Assembly (NCBI GenBank): GCA_001577345.1
Contig: LSLI01000015.1
Coordinates: 1 to 41,949 of the forward strand
Direction: 5' to 3'
Length of the DNA: 41,949 bases
From: Candidatus Gallionella acididurans
GTDB taxonomy: Bacteria; Pseudomonadota; Gammaproteobacteria; Burkholderiales; Gallionellaceae
A model generated the notes under the pieces. It was not told the origin of the DNA. It did not search any database and saw nothing but the letters and a program-made list of their open reading frames with translations. This document shows, in pieces, positions 20,801 to 27,774 of the stretch; the first letter of the stretch is position 1; every line of letters starts with the position of its first letter. A program made the translations under genes and the position numbers.

Positions 20801-23636
20801 CGGCAACGACATGCTCCTCACCTCAGCCGCCCTTAATGTCGGCAAAGATGCCACATTGGTTGCCGGTGGCGACCTGACACTCGACGCCAGCAAGAACAGC
20901 ACCTCCTCCGGTTACAACACGGGTTCGGCGATAGGGCGCTTCAAGGATGAAACCGTTCTCGGCTCCACACTGAATGCGGGTGGTAACGTTACTCTGGTTG
21001 CCACCCGGTTGAATACGGCTGCCACAACTCAGGCAAGCGACGGCGGCAGTTCATCCGGGCGTACCAATGGCAAGGGCAACATCACCTTGCAAAGCACCGA
21101 CATCACCAGCAAGACTGGCACACTTACGGTCGCTGCGGATGCCAACGTCAACATCGGCACGACAGCTGAGAATCACAATGCTTACACCGAGTCGCATGCT
21201 ACAGGGAGTGGATTGTTCACACACACCACACTTGATGTGCATAACGAAAGCTGGCGCACCGACAACATCGGCAGCAACCTGAGTGCCAACAGCATCAGCA
21301 TCACCAGTGGCAAGAACATCGGGGTTGTCGGCAGCACAGCCAGCGCAGAACACAACATCAACGTTGCTGCGATGGGTGATGTCAATATCTCAGCCGCCAC
21401 CAACACCTACGGCTCAGACAGCTACAGGCACGAAACCACCACCGGGCTGCAATTCGGCAGTGGCGGCAACCCCTACAGCATCACCGACAGCGGCCCCGAC
21501 ATTACCACCCAGGCCCGCACCGACGGCACCAAACAAAGCTATAGCCGCAGTAGTTTCACCAGCAACAGCGGCAATCTCAACATCGTGTCCGGCGGCAACC
21601 TCATCGCCAGCGGCACCGATCTCGCCGCCAATGCGGGCAACCTGGCACTGACCGCAAGCGGAACCGTCGCCCTGCTGGCCGGCCAGGACACCCTCAACCA
21701 AAGCAGCAGCACCGTGATCGTCACCAACCCCAACTTCTTCACCAAGCAACGCCACACGATTACCGACACCTACGCCAGCCTCGACTACCAGGGCAGCACA
21801 GTACAAGGCAACAGCATCAAAGTCAGCAGCGGAGCCGACACCGTCTTGCAGGCAGCCCAAGTCACCTCGGGCGCAGGCGGCATCAACATCGATGCCGGAG
21901 GCGACCTCAAACTGCTGGCTGCCGCGAACACCACCAGCAGCACCCATACCGAAACCCTCTCCACCGAAGGCACAGCCATCAAGGCCGATGGGACAGCCGA
22001 CTACGCTGCGACGCGCCGCATGAACAACACGGGTCAAGGACAGACCCAAACCAACCGGGTCACCACGCTCACCAGCGCGGGCGACATTACCACCCACTCC
22101 GGCGGCGATACCCTGATCGAAGCCGGCAAGCTGAATGCCCAAGGCGCGATCAACCTCTCGGCCACCGGCTATGCCGCCACTACCAATGCGGACGGCAGCA
22201 CCAACGCAGGCCGGGACGGCAAAATCACCTTTGCCGCCGTGAAGGACAGCACCTATACCAGTGTCGCCGACAGCAACAACTCTCTGGCCTGGCAAAACAG
22301 CAGCGGGGGCGGCGACTACGTCGAGACCCTCAAGCTTGCCAACATCAGCGCAGGCAAGGGCTTTAACGTGAACGCCAATGGCGGTGTCGTCGTCGACATC
22401 TCCAACGTACCGGCCACACCGGCCCCTGCACCGAAGCGGGACGCCAACGGCAAGCTCATCCCTGTCGTTCCGCTGACGCCGGAACAACAAGCGGCACAGC
22501 AAAAAGCCGACCTTAATAAACTCATCCAAAATCTCGCCAGCCAACCGGGCCAAGCGTGGATCGGCCAACTGGCGAACGATCCCAAAGTCAAAGTACAGTG
22601 GAACCAGGTCCAAGCTGCCGTACAACACTGGAACTATGCACATGACGGACTGACCCAGGAAGCGGTGGTGGTGATTGCGATTGTGGTTGCCTATTTCACC
22701 GCAGGTGCGGGCAGTTCACTGGTCGGAACTACAACCGCAGTAGAAGGTGGTGCCGCAGGGGCAACAGCAACAACAATTGGTGGAACAACGCTGGCTACTT
22801 CCGCCACGACTGCGGCCGGGGTGAGCGTCACCACCTACACAGTGGCAGGTGCGGTGATCAACGCAGGCTTTACCGCTCTGGCCAGCGAAGCCTCCATCTC
22901 CTTCGCTAACAACAAAGGCGATATCGGCAAGACCCTGAACGACATGGGGCAGAGTCAGAACGTGCGCAACGTCGTTGCAGCCATGCTGACGGCTGGGGTG
23001 GGAACGTCAATATCAAGCACTAATATGACTGGTGTACTGGCTCAAACAGCGACTGGCTGTGCAACGGGCGAGATGGTGGGGATTGGGTGTCAACAAGGTG
23101 CGACTAATGCAGCCGTGATAAGCGGCGCTGCGCTGGCATACCGTACAATGGTGGGATACTCGGCAGACTTAAGGCCGGGGGATAATCGACCAGGTTCGGA
23201 TACGGGGGATGCTACTTACAAATATATTGACGACCCCAAGTCGCCAAACTTTGGTCAACAGAAACTTGCTGATCAAGGCATGAATGTCGCAGGCTTTAAT
23301 AAGCTAGGCTCAATTGGCTCACAAGGTGGGGTGATTAGTAAAGTTCTGAATCAGGTGCCATTTATCAATGCAACAGCTGGATTGCATGACTACATATTTA
23401 ATGCGAATCTTCTGACTCAAAGTACCTTTAACAACATATGGACAATGGGAGCGACTGCGCTGCTAACGATACCTGCATCATTGAATGACCCAAGCTTATC
23501 TTGGCTTTTTATTAACGGTATGCCGTATAGACTTAACTCATCGCCAAAGCCACCACTCCCCCTTGGCATTATTAGCGTGCCAAGTACGACTCCGCAATCT
23601 GCGTTTAACGTTAATGTACAGGGGAGGATGCCATGA
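17820..23636 (+). CDS. TpsA hemagglutinin with toxin-like C-terminal tail
   Basis: A 1938-residue exoprotein of the FhaB/CdiA type. A signal-like hydrophobic segment lies at about 27-47. The TPS secretion domain is at about 60-310, with NPNGI at 156-160 in the context VANPNGITCNGCGF. A very long region of short beta-helix repeats follows to about residue 1530. Next comes a Pro/Gln-rich linker and a DUF637-like pretoxin region (VQHWNYAHDGLTQEAVVVIAIVVAYFTAG), a position where CdiA proteins carry it. The last 165 residues (from about 1774, YRTMVGYSADLRPG) are more AT-rich in DNA and contain GLHDY at about 1854-1858. No VENN motif is seen. Together with the overlapping downstream lipoprotein gene, this suggests contact-dependent inhibition. 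The toxin activity is unknown. Confidence 0.88.
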   Translation: MCTHKQVNDEQYQYGITQLRQSPLCPSIAWLTLIAYIGQPLIVTAQVIANQAAAPNKRPLIDTTANGIPLVQIATPNAAGVSQNQYTQFNVDPAGLILNNSQSTVLTRQAGYVAGNQNLANSAASVILNEVTSTSRSQLNGYIEVAGQQAQVIVANPNGITCNGCGFINTSRGVLTTGTPVIGTSGSLDALRVTGGDIQIGTAGLNAGNIGQIDLIARSVQVNGQLWAGNLNVITGANLVNYNTLGVQIIAGDANKPTVGIDVALLGGMYANKIRLVGTEAGVGVNSLGNLSAQAGDFTLDNQGQITLGGSTTASGNLGINSNTGIANTGTLSSQQTVQINSSGNILNRTGAIINSGNTVLNTAAGDITNNGYIYGNQINTRSNNLHNNYSIIGNAVNLSANNLYNTGGTAFIGATQAANLIVANAFANTGGAVINSLGDINIGSDVTVQGSGYLAGNAVSILNQSSTIEATGNLRLAANAINNQRTVVGLEYGPSWTGTPVVNTPVQGGPTVNSYTPTYANQQFTTTTTPAAQLLSGANMWLGGSTLNNNYSSIIAGGTLTTQMAINNYGPELSRSENRTGVSSVWVSTYHPQQGSCGFISVGCVNAYISWALVTTPYASAQSPTPISGLNYTNQNSSPSAYLAAKNNSTVTLPTSSLYTIHPQPGQPYLVVTDPRFTNYANFVSSDYMLSRLSLDPQQIQMRLGDGFYEQQQVTRQITADTGRIYVNGYADAQSQFIALMNSGVDAAKDFNLTVGVALTTAQINSLKHDIVWMVDRSVTLPNGTTEHVLAPQVYLSSVQEGGLKPSGALLAANVININSNSNSNSNSVNNSGTIRANTALSINASDITNQGGTISSGGNATLVAGNDILNLSGNISGANVSLTAGRDITNALTGQNVTRTIGNGVVNGTELNSTAGINATGSLGLNAGRDVSIVGATINAGGDATINAGRNLTVGVLTVTNSATANQYAAYDTGVTQHTSSIQTGGNLNLASGNDMLLTSAALNVGKDATLVAGGDLTLDASKNSTSSGYNTGSAIGRFKDETVLGSTLNAGGNVTLVATRLNTAATTQASDGGSSSGRTNGKGNITLQSTDITSKTGTLTVAADANVNIGTTAENHNAYTESHATGSGLFTHTTLDVHNESWRTDNIGSNLSANSISITSGKNIGVVGSTASAEHNINVAAMGDVNISAATNTYGSDSYRHETTTGLQFGSGGNPYSITDSGPDITTQARTDGTKQSYSRSSFTSNSGNLNIVSGGNLIASGTDLAANAGNLALTASGTVALLAGQDTLNQSSSTVIVTNPNFFTKQRHTITDTYASLDYQGSTVQGNSIKVSSGADTVLQAAQVTSGAGGINIDAGGDLKLLAAANTTSSTHTETLSTEGTAIKADGTADYAATRRMNNTGQGQTQTNRVTTLTSAGDITTHSGGDTLIEAGKLNAQGAINLSATGYAATTNADGSTNAGRDGKITFAAVKDSTYTSVADSNNSLAWQNSSGGGDYVETLKLANISAGKGFNVNANGGVVVDISNVPATPAPAPKRDANGKLIPVVPLTPEQQAAQQKADLNKLIQNLASQPGQAWIGQLANDPKVKVQWNQVQAAVQHWNYAHDGLTQEAVVVIAIVVAYFTAGAGSSLVGTTTAVEGGAAGATATTIGGTTLATSATTAAGVSVTTYTVAGAVINAGFTALASEASISFANNKGDIGKTLNDMGQSQNVRNVVAAMLTAGVGTSISSTNMTGVLAQTATGCATGEMVGIGCQQGATNAAVISGAALAYRTMVGYSADLRPGDNRPGSDTGDATYKYIDDPKSPNFGQQKLADQGMNVAGFNKLGSIGSQGGVISKVLNQVPFINATAGLHDYIFNANLLTQSTFNNIWTMGATALLTIPASLNDPSLSWLFINGMPYRLNSSPKPPLPLGIISVPSTTPQSAFNVNVQGRMP
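20277..20305 (+). repeat. AACAGC hexanucleotide tandem repeat inside tpsA
   Basis: Four perfect copies of AACAGC plus a partial fifth encode an (Asn-Ser)n run within the hemagglutinin repeat region. Because the unit is six bases, slippage would add or remove two residues without a frameshift. Confidence 0.85.
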
Positions 23637-24025
23637 AAAAACACCTTCTCCGTGTTTTTTGTGTCACGGTTGTTTTGATGAGTTCCTCGGGGGTGCTAAC
23701 GGGTTGCATGATGTGTTTTGACTGTAGGCGAGAATTACAAGATATGTGGTTAATTGATGCACGAATGCGAGTGGGGCAAAATATGTACGCACCGTATTGG
23801 CAAATTAGAAATAAAAGCTATTCTTTTTTTCGCAGCAAAGTATTGTTCAATGGAAATATTGAAAATGAGTATGTTGAAGGTGTGGGTTCTGTCCGTGGTG
23901 TCAATGGCGCGCCAAACTTTCATCCTTGCCACTACTTCTACGAATACGAACCAAAATCAGGGCTGATTGTAAATTTTCGCTTTGAAGAAAAAGAGAAATA
24001 CGATTGTAGAGCGACAGGAGCATGA
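23633..24025 (+). CDS. Probable immunity lipoprotein of the TpsA tail
   Basis: The 130-residue protein has a lipoprotein signal (MKKHLL, hydrophobic core, lipobox VLTGC with Cys near residue 25). The mature part is an unrecognised small domain ending EYEPKSGLIVNFRFEEKEKYDCRATGA. The start codon overlaps the tpsA stop (ATGA), as is usual for cdiA-cdiI pairs. Position, small size and a related copy at 24600 make an immunity function likely. A periplasmic lipoprotein would suit a toxin that acts on the periplasm or inner membrane. No homologue was identified by name; function is inferred from context. Confidence 0.7.
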   Translation: MKKHLLRVFCVTVVLMSSSGVLTGCMMCFDCRRELQDMWLIDARMRVGQNMYAPYWQIRNKSYSFFRSKVLFNGNIENEYVEGVGSVRGVNGAPNFHPCHYFYEYEPKSGLIVNFRFEEKEKYDCRATGA

Positions 24026-24297
24026 CGAGCGTCTTGCCAACTTTTGCAGGGATGGCCGTAATGCCAAATAGCTTCCTGGATAAGCTGCAGGAATCCTTTG
24101 CCGGTCCGCACGACTATTTTGGCGGTGTCGTCTGGAATGGCTATGACGCGTTGGGAAATGCAAACATCAATCAACCCGCATGGCTCAGGAATATTATGGC
24201 TGGCATCGATATTCCGCTGGTGATCCCAACTTTTCTACAGCAGATCAACTTTGACCCAGTGGCGATGAGCAATACTGTTCATAACGAAACCCATTAA
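24022..24297 (+). CDS. Orphan toxin-tail fragment
   Basis: The 91-residue frame overlaps the immunity gene stop by ATGA but has no signal peptide or TPS domain. It includes LDKLQESFAGPHDYFGGVVWNGYDALGN followed by IDIPLVIPTFLQQ. This resembles the GLHDY ... LLTIPASLND layout of the TpsA tail and of other CdiA-type C-termini. It is probably a displaced CdiA-CT fragment that can replace the TpsA tail by recombination, as described for orphan cdiA-CT modules in other bacteria. It could be expressed by coupling or be non-functional. Similarity was judged by eye only. Confidence 0.5.
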   Translation: MTSVLPTFAGMAVMPNSFLDKLQESFAGPHDYFGGVVWNGYDALGNANINQPAWLRNIMAGIDIPLVIPTFLQQINFDPVAMSNTVHNETH

Positions 24298-24345
24298 ATA
24301 ATAGGGGACAGCAACTGTCTTGATACCACCCAATGAACAGGTAGT

Positions 24346-24443
24346 TTAGGCGGCTTCATAATGCCACGCCTGATCATGCTTCATCATCGCATTCAATATC
24401 ACCAGCAACTTGCGCATACACGCGACCAAGGCCACGGTTTCCA
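24346..24443 (-). pseudogene. C-terminal remnant of an IS110-type transposase
   Basis: Read on the minus strand, this stretch encodes LETVALVACMRKLLVILN followed by AMMKHDQAW and a TAA stop at 24346-24348. That is the typical C-terminal end of IS110/IS1111-family transposases. Only about 35 codons remain; the rest of the transposase is missing. GGCCACGGTTT at its upstream side recurs inverted near 24500-24513, possibly part of the old element. It separates the orphan tail from the second immunity gene and suggests an IS-mediated rearrangement. Confidence 0.65.
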
Positions 24444-24599
24444 GATGTGCGCATAGTAACTTTCCATGGATTGGAACAACTAGCGAGTTCTTTCTCAGAA
24501 AACCGTGGCCTGTCCCAAATTACTATGTAAGAATGGTCAAAAATTTGACCAAGTCGCTGTTGTCGAAGGGCGAATCACCGAGATTCAAGGGGCGCGGCC

Positions 24600-24980
24600 A
24601 TGAAAATGGTTAAGCGCCTATCTTTAGGTATCTTGTGCCTATTAGCAGGATGTTTTCTGTTTATTGATACCAGCGTGCAAGCTCGGCATAACTGGTGGTT
24701 GGAAAGTCACCTTGAGCATATGAAGACACATCCCAATATATATGTGCCTTATTGGGCGAACAGGGCGAGTGGTTATGGTTTTGTGGGAAGTAAAACATTA
24801 CCCAATGGGAATATCGAAGACGAATATTTTGATGGTTTTAGCGATGTTCGCGATAAAAGAAATGGAGTATTCATTCACAATTGCATCTACTTTTACGAAT
24901 ACGAACCCAAGTCAGGGTTAATTGTGAATTTCCGATTTGAAGAGAAAAAGAAATACGATTGCAGAGCGGCGGGCGCGTGA
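24600..24980 (+). CDS. Second immunity-like lipoprotein, paralogue of 23633 gene
   Basis: The 126-residue protein has a lipobox (LLAGC, Cys near residue 18). Its mature part aligns with the immunity candidate at 23633: YVPYWANR / YAPYWQIR, LPNGNIEDEY / LFNGNIENEY, and a nearly identical tail EYEPKSGLIVNFRFEEKKKYDC. AGGGG precedes the ATG. It is likely an orphan immunity gene, protecting against siblings that carry another toxin tail. A short open frame ending at 24613 (tail KNLTKSLLSKGESPRFKGR) overlaps its first codons and may be the last trace of the matching toxin; this is speculative. Confidence 0.65.
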   Translation: MKMVKRLSLGILCLLAGCFLFIDTSVQARHNWWLESHLEHMKTHPNIYVPYWANRASGYGFVGSKTLPNGNIEDEYFDGFSDVRDKRNGVFIHNCIYFYEYEPKSGLIVNFRFEEKKKYDCRAAGA

Positions 24981-25044
24981 CTAATCAAAAATCCTTTCGC
25001 GCCAGGCCAGTGGTCAGCGAAAATCGGGGTTTTATACAGCCTCG

Positions 25045-25051
25045 TTAGCCA
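25045..25051 (+). other. attC-like core site (GTTAGCC)
   Basis: GTTAGCC in the context CCTCGTTAGCCATTC matches the integron core site consensus GTTRRRY. It lies 33 bp before the ORF at 25084 and is the reverse complement of the GGCTAAC found directly after that ORF. No integrase gene is in the window. Confidence 0.4.
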
Positions 25052-25083
25052 TTCAACAATTCCCTAAAAACTTCACAAACAAT

Positions 25084-25677
25084 ATGACTATCACAAAAAA
25101 CATTTTTACCCTGATATTCGGCTGCCTCATTGCCAACATAATTCATGCTCAATCTCTAGGGCAGCCCGTAACGCCAAAGCAATTGTTTCCCAGCAATACA
25201 CTGAATGTCTATTCTCCAGATGATAAAGGGTGGATCATCACTGGCGTAGCAAGCAATGGAATCTCATTCGGGAAAAGAGGAGCTGAAAACAATGAAACTT
25301 ATGGTGCACAAGTAATCATTTTTGAAAAACCACCGGTAAATAATGACAACGATGAGTTTATTAATTTCGTTAAAAAACGCATCGCCACCATGAATCCAAC
25401 TCCCCGTTTTCAAGAATTGAAGTCTAGCTACCAATACTCCGAGAGTCGCGGCTACCCTTGTGTCGACGTTCATATTAACTTTGTCGACACTGCTGCGGTC
25501 ACGTCCGCCGGTAAAGAGCAACTTAAGTTACAGGTTATTTCCTTGTACTGTCGCCACCCAACACAACAAAATATTGGCTTCTTCGCTGCTTATTCACATC
25601 GTGGAAAGACAATCGACGATCAACTTGAACGCCCAGCAAAAGATTTCATCGAGGGAATCAATGTTCCGAAAAAATAG
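25084..25677 (+). CDS. Exported protein of unknown function, cassette-like
   Basis: The 197-residue protein has a signal peptide (MTITKNIFTLIFGCLIANIIHA-QSL) and a soluble mature part without a motif I recognise. It contains two Cys (YPCVDVHINF and SLYCRHPTQQ) that could form a disulfide. There is no good ribosome-binding site. The gene is AT-rich compared with the chromosome and is tightly bracketed by GTTAGCC (25045) and GGCTAAC (25678). Such an arrangement, one promoterless gene between core sites, is that of an integron gene cassette. It was probably acquired horizontally. Confidence 0.65.
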   Translation: MTITKNIFTLIFGCLIANIIHAQSLGQPVTPKQLFPSNTLNVYSPDDKGWIITGVASNGISFGKRGAENNETYGAQVIIFEKPPVNNDNDEFINFVKKRIATMNPTPRFQELKSSYQYSESRGYPCVDVHINFVDTAAVTSAGKEQLKLQVISLYCRHPTQQNIGFFAAYSHRGKTIDDQLERPAKDFIEGINVPKK

Positions 25678-25735
25678 GGCTAACCCGGCAGTCAAGCGGG
25701 ACGCTTCGCCGAAGGTCGCCTGAAGCTTCCACGGC
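25678..25735 (+). other. Partial attC-like site downstream of the cassette ORF
   Basis: The stop codon of the ORF is followed at once by GGCTAACCCGGCAGTCAAGC, the form of an attC left half (inverse core GGCTAAC, then a GTCAAGCGGGACG-type inner box). A CTTCG-C-CGAAG hairpin follows at about 25703-25713. The matching right-hand GTTAGCC is not present in the next 100 bp, so the site is truncated or degenerate. Confidence 0.45.
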
Positions 25736-25778
25736 AGGCACATTCCCAAGGATTCCACAGTTCGGTCAAGCCCCCTGA

Positions 25779-26354
25779 TTACTTGGCAAACCACCCATCC
25801 CAGTTCGGATAATTCGGGATGTTCACGGTATCCGCGTCATAAACACCCATCGCGGCCTGGGTGTGGCATTTGTCGCAGAAGCTTAGCGACTTCACACCCT
25901 TGTTGCCCTTGATCATTTTCTCGGGGATCTCTTCGTGCTTGCGCGAGATATACAGCAGCCCGGTAATGCGCAGCGGAGCCGGGCCTGTCTCGGTGGCGAC
26001 GGCAATCTTGCGCGAGCGCTTGTACCAGGATTTATCCGCCGCATTGTCCACGGCGTAATCGTGTATCTCCTTCAGCGTGTCATCGTCGAGTTCGGCATTG
26101 GCGCCGAAATGCTTGCGCAACGCATCCTTGTTCAGCAGCGCCTCCCATGACCTGGCCGGCAGCAGTCCGGGCTGGTAGGCGAAGTGGCATCCGCCGCATT
26201 CTTCCAGGTAGGCTTTGTCGGTGACCGGCTTGACTCCCTTCTGGCGATTAAAGTTGATCAACCAGCCCCCAAAACTTTGCTCCGCTACTGCATAAGCGCT
26301 ATTCAATATCAGCGCTGCAGCCAGCAACGCGGTGATCTTCAATTTTTTTTGCAT
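25779..26354 (-). CDS. Diheme cytochrome c (last gene of the operon)
   Basis: The 191-residue exported protein has a signal peptide (to about residue 24, AVA-EQ) and two haem-attachment motifs, CGGCH at 53-57 and CDKCH at 160-164. The context CHFAYQPGLLPARSWEALL matches CHVAYPPGLLPAESWRAIM in the diheme protein at 27775, so the two are paralogues of the diheme cytochrome c (DHC-like) family. It would carry electrons in the periplasm between the membrane cytochrome b and a soluble acceptor. The ribosome-binding site is GGGGGAGAG. It ends the five-gene minus-strand operon. Confidence 0.9.
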   Translation of the reverse strand: MQKKLKITALLAAALILNSAYAVAEQSFGGWLINFNRQKGVKPVTDKAYLEECGGCHFAYQPGLLPARSWEALLNKDALRKHFGANAELDDDTLKEIHDYAVDNAADKSWYKRSRKIAVATETGPAPLRITGLLYISRKHEEIPEKMIKGNKGVKSLSFCDKCHTQAAMGVYDADTVNIPNYPNWDGWFAK

Positions 26355-26367
26355 GATCTCTCCCCCG

Positions 26368-27069
26368 CTACCAGGTCAACTTGACGGCGACAACCATGGC
26401 GGCCGCGCCCAGTTCGGCGATACCAGCATGGCTGGTTGGCACCGATGAATGAGCCGATTTGTCTATTGCATACAGCATCAGCAGCGCGCCCGTGCCGGCC
26501 AGTGCCACGTGCTGGTTATCCGGGTCGGCAAAACCGTCGCCCAGATGAAAGTCGTCCCAGTGATACAGCAGTCCGGTGATCACCGTGGCGATGGCCATCG
26601 CGCCGGTGGCGCGAGCCAGCCTCGTATGAGTGGTGCCGGATGTCTGCCTGGGCGGCTGCTGTGAAACGGGAGGGCAATTCTGTTCGCAGCCGTCTCCGCC
26701 GGGCGCGGCCAGTGCCGTGAGTCCGGCCAATGCGATGGTACCCAGGCCCAGATATTCATGGGCCTTTCTGCCCGACATCCACGGCGGCTGAAATTCAGGA
26801 GCAGGAGTGAAAGAAGTATCGCCCGCGCCGCCCGGTACTGATGCGCCGTCATTCGCCGCAATCAGGTAGCCCTTCGAATTGGCTGGCGAATTAGCCGGCC
26901 GCGTTTCAAACGTCTGGTTTTTCAAGGACTGGAAATTATTGGTATAGAAGCTCGCCGCAGACGTCGGCAAGTCCTTCTTCGCCGTTGTATCGTCCGCGTA
27001 TACCAAACCCGATAAGGCCGCCAGAAACAAGCTGGCGGCAGCATGCTGCAACATGAACCTGATTTTCAT
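26368..27069 (-). CDS. Unrecognised membrane protein of the cytochrome operon
   Basis: The 233-residue protein has a signal peptide (to about residue 25), a soluble linker of about 75 residues, and about four membrane segments. These carry conserved-looking His residues: RKAHEYLGLGTIALAG, HTRLARATGAMAIATVITGLLYHWDDF, DNQHVALAGTGALLML and SHAGIAELGAAAM. This distribution suggests a b-type haem-binding four-helix membrane protein, but no named family is recognised and a CXXCH is absent. A Cys pair (GCEQNC) lies in a loop. It sits between cytochrome b and the second diheme cytochrome c, so a role as a membrane electron carrier is reasonable inference. Confidence 0.75.
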   Translation of the reverse strand: MKIRFMLQHAAASLFLAALSGLVYADDTTAKKDLPTSAASFYTNNFQSLKNQTFETRPANSPANSKGYLIAANDGASVPGGAGDTSFTPAPEFQPPWMSGRKAHEYLGLGTIALAGLTALAAPGGDGCEQNCPPVSQQPPRQTSGTTHTRLARATGAMAIATVITGLLYHWDDFHLGDGFADPDNQHVALAGTGALLMLYAIDKSAHSSVPTSHAGIAELGAAAMVVAVKLTW

Positions 27070-27141
27070 TTAACACCCCTGAAATTCACCCCAAATCCTG
27101 ACTGGTCCGGATACACGAAATATCGCCCCACCCGTCTGCGC

Positions 27142-27762
27142 TCATCCAAGCGGATGCTTGACATAAGCGAACCAGAATACGACGACTGCAATCACCATCA
27201 ACACACCCAGCCAACCATAATGGTGATGGATGCCTTTTTCCGACTCGGCAGACTTCAATCCGCTAAACATCGAACGCACCAGATTTTCACGATGCAGGAG
27301 GCTGCTCATCAGCACGCCAACCAGGTGCAGCGCTATCACGCCCAGCATGACGTTGGTTGCGAGGCCGTGCAGTTCGACGACCAGATCGCTTGCGTCATCC
27401 TGCAGTGCCAGCACGCCTGTCACGCAGATGAACAGGCCCAGCGCCAACAGCAGCCAGACCGACACACTACCCGCCGGGTTGTGCCCCGGGTAATGCGCGG
27501 GCCTGCCTTTGACCATAGTCAACAAATAAGAAAAGATCTCTTTGGGGTTGAACAGGAACGATCGAAACCGCGCATAGCGTGTGCCGACAAAACCCCACAG
27601 CAACCTGAACACGATCAGTCCCAGCAGGATGTAGCCGAGCGCCACGTGGTAATTGCGCATGCGCTCCGAGAAAGCGGTCAGATAGGCCACTCCGAAGGAT
27701 AGCGCCTGCAGCCAGTGAAAAACCCGCGTGGGTACGTCCCATACTAAAATGCGTCGGACCAT
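27142..27762 (-). CDS. Cytochrome b561-type membrane protein
   Basis: The 206-residue protein begins MVRRILVWDVPTRVFHWLQA, the start of the b561/Ni-Fe-hydrogenase-type cytochrome b family. It has four main membrane helices plus a C-terminal hydrophobic segment. His residues in VFHW, RNYHVALGY, VELHGLATN and VIALHLVG would ligate two haems b. In Rhodobacter-like SHP clusters such a protein passes quinol-derived electrons to the diheme cytochrome c. The ATG has GGAAG upstream. It follows the diheme cytochrome gene by 12 bp. Confidence 0.9.
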   Translation of the reverse strand: MVRRILVWDVPTRVFHWLQALSFGVAYLTAFSERMRNYHVALGYILLGLIVFRLLWGFVGTRYARFRSFLFNPKEIFSYLLTMVKGRPAHYPGHNPAGSVSVWLLLALGLFICVTGVLALQDDASDLVVELHGLATNVMLGVIALHLVGVLMSSLLHRENLVRSMFSGLKSAESEKGIHHHYGWLGVLMVIAVVVFWFAYVKHPLG

Positions 27763-27774
27763 GATGCGACTTCC

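Noticed and set aside
21414-22643. 409-codon minus frame inside tpsA
   Set aside because: Gly/Ala/Val-rich antisense of the hemagglutinin repeats, a common artefact of such genes.
24410-24613. 67-codon + frame as an independent gene
   Set aside because: It runs through the antisense of the transposase remnant and has no start signal; at most its last 25 codons may be a toxin-tail relic.
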